DNA of 6,722 nt. It comes from Candidatus Apopatosoma intestinale (GTDB lineage Bacteria; Bacillota; Clostridia; Oscillospirales; CAG-272). The stretch is taken from the NCBI GenBank assembly GCA_003524145.1, contig DODZ01000021.1:1-6722 (forward strand). Reading direction: 5' to 3'. The position numbers were made by a program, and so were the translations under genes. The notes below the pieces were generated by a model. The model saw only the letters and a list, made by a program, of their open reading frames with translations, had not been told where the DNA came from and searched no databases. This document shows, piece by piece, positions 6,460 to 6,722 of this stretch (positions are counted from its first letter, which is position 1; each line of letters begins with the position of its first letter).

Positions 6460-6490
6460 CACGCCCGCTGAAAAATGTGTGGCGGGCGTG
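6460..6490. repeat. 9-bp GC-rich stem-loop
   Basis: CACGCCCGC (6460-6468) pairs perfectly with GCGGGCGTG (6482-6490) around a 13-base A/T-rich loop. It directly follows the nested structure. There is no trailing T tract on plus; on minus the following bases are also not T-rich. Confidence 0.75.
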
Positions 6491-6525
6491 GGCGGAGCCT
6501 GTGCGCCGACGAAAGCAAGGATTTT

Positions 6526-6608
6526 CGCCAGCCTTCTCCTGTGGGGAATTGACCGATTCGCGCAAGCGAACGCGGTCGGCGTCGCCGAGACAGGGGCAGA
6601 AGGTGGCG
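6526..6608. repeat. Bulged 16-bp stem enclosing two hairpins (three-way-junction-like fold)
   Basis: The 5' arm 6526-6542 (CGCCA, bulged G6531, CCTTCT, CCTGT) pairs with the 3' arm 6590-6608 (ACAGG, bulged GGC, AGAAGG, TGGCG). Enclosed are GACCG/CGGTC with an inner TTCGC/GCGAA stem capped by GCAA (6551-6577), and the small palindrome GGCGTCGCC (6578-6586). A GNRA-type loop is typical of folded RNA. Confidence 0.6.
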
Positions 6609-6667
6609 CGGTTTACCGCGACGGATGAGGTGTTACTACAGTATATTGCCGAAACAAACCCTATCTC

Positions 6668-6722
6668 GCTATGTTCGCACCCATACTTTCGCCAAAAGCT
6701 CAACCGCGAGGTTCGCCATAGC
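6668..6722. repeat. Inverted repeat at the window edge with an inner GCGA-loop hairpin
   Basis: GCTATG (6668-6673) is the inverse of CATAGC (6717-6722), which is the last sequence in the window. Inside lies AACC-GCGA-GGTT (6702-6713). The structure may continue beyond the edge, so its full extent is unknown. The arms are short and the call is weak. Confidence 0.35.

Larger units (their letters stand above)
6203..6608. other. Gene-free, inverted-repeat-dense region; candidate structured RNA or composite repeat
   Basis: About 400 bases contain successive strong stems: 6203-6230 (12 bp), 6262-6290 (11 bp), 6301-6451 (10-bp outer arms with nested stems), 6460-6490 (9 bp), 6491-6507 (4 bp) and 6526-6608 (16 bp with bulges, enclosing two hairpins). 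The 15-mer CGGCGTCGCCGAGAC occurs twice, at 6230-6244 and 6577-6591. Long open frames cross it on both strands but have no ribosome binding sites, and their composition is that of translated palindromes. I saw no signature of group II intron domain V, RNase P, tmRNA or SRP RNA. The strand of any transcript is undetermined. Confidence 0.55.

Noticed and set aside
6188..6628. 146-codon plus-strand open frame through the right-hand region
   Set aside because: It starts inside the dispersed repeat without a ribosome binding site, is Arg/Ala-rich, and simply translates the inverted repeats. Open frames on the opposite strand at 6205-6462 and 6419-6703 are equally long and equally unsupported.
6203..6722. 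Group II intron, RNase P RNA, tmRNA, SRP RNA or CRISPR array
   Set aside because: No domain V motif, RNase P or tmRNA conserved core was recognised, and the repeats are not regularly spaced with unique spacers.

Overview
The window looks like chromosomal DNA of a low-to-mid GC Firmicute, most likely a gut-type Clostridia lineage. The evidence is strong GGAGG/AAAGGA ribosome binding sites, sigma-A promoters with 17-bp spacers and extended -10 elements, a lipoprotein signal peptide, compact operons and dispersed intergenic repeats. No rRNA, tRNA, transposase or CRISPR array was seen, so the species cannot be fixed from the sequence alone.

Layout. Positions 1-481 hold no convincing gene. They carry one copy of a dispersed hairpin repeat (34-108), a good promoter (188-216) followed by two short terminator-like hairpins (240-261, 278-304), and a second good promoter (398-426). 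The -10 of this second promoter is overlapped by an 11+11-bp AT-rich palindrome. It drives a family-5 (oligopeptide-type) ABC-transporter solute-binding lipoprotein (482-2341, +) that has no permease or ATPase gene next to it. A convergent intergenic region (2342-2466) contains two hairpins.

Three genes then read on the minus strand as an apparent operon, in transcription order. The first is a FAD/NAD(P)-binding oxidoreductase resembling UDP-galactopyranose mutase or amine oxidase (4501-6066). The second is a polytopic membrane protein with a GT-C glycosyltransferase-like layout (2835-4511). The third is a small single-domain cupin (2467-2829). The junctions are an 11-bp overlap and a 5-bp gap. 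The first two genes suggest envelope sugar or polysaccharide work; the cupin's role is unknown.

Positions 6067-6722 again hold no convincing gene. They contain a tandem repeat in the leader of the minus operon, a second direct copy of the left-hand repeat, and then about 400 bases dense in perfect or near-perfect inverted repeats. These include nested stems, a 9-bp hairpin and a three-way-junction-like fold with a GCAA-capped hairpin. This is the most unusual part of the window: either a structured noncoding RNA or a composite, palindrome-rich intergenic repeat element. The flanking repeats lie in direct orientation about 6.1 kb apart and bracket all four genes.
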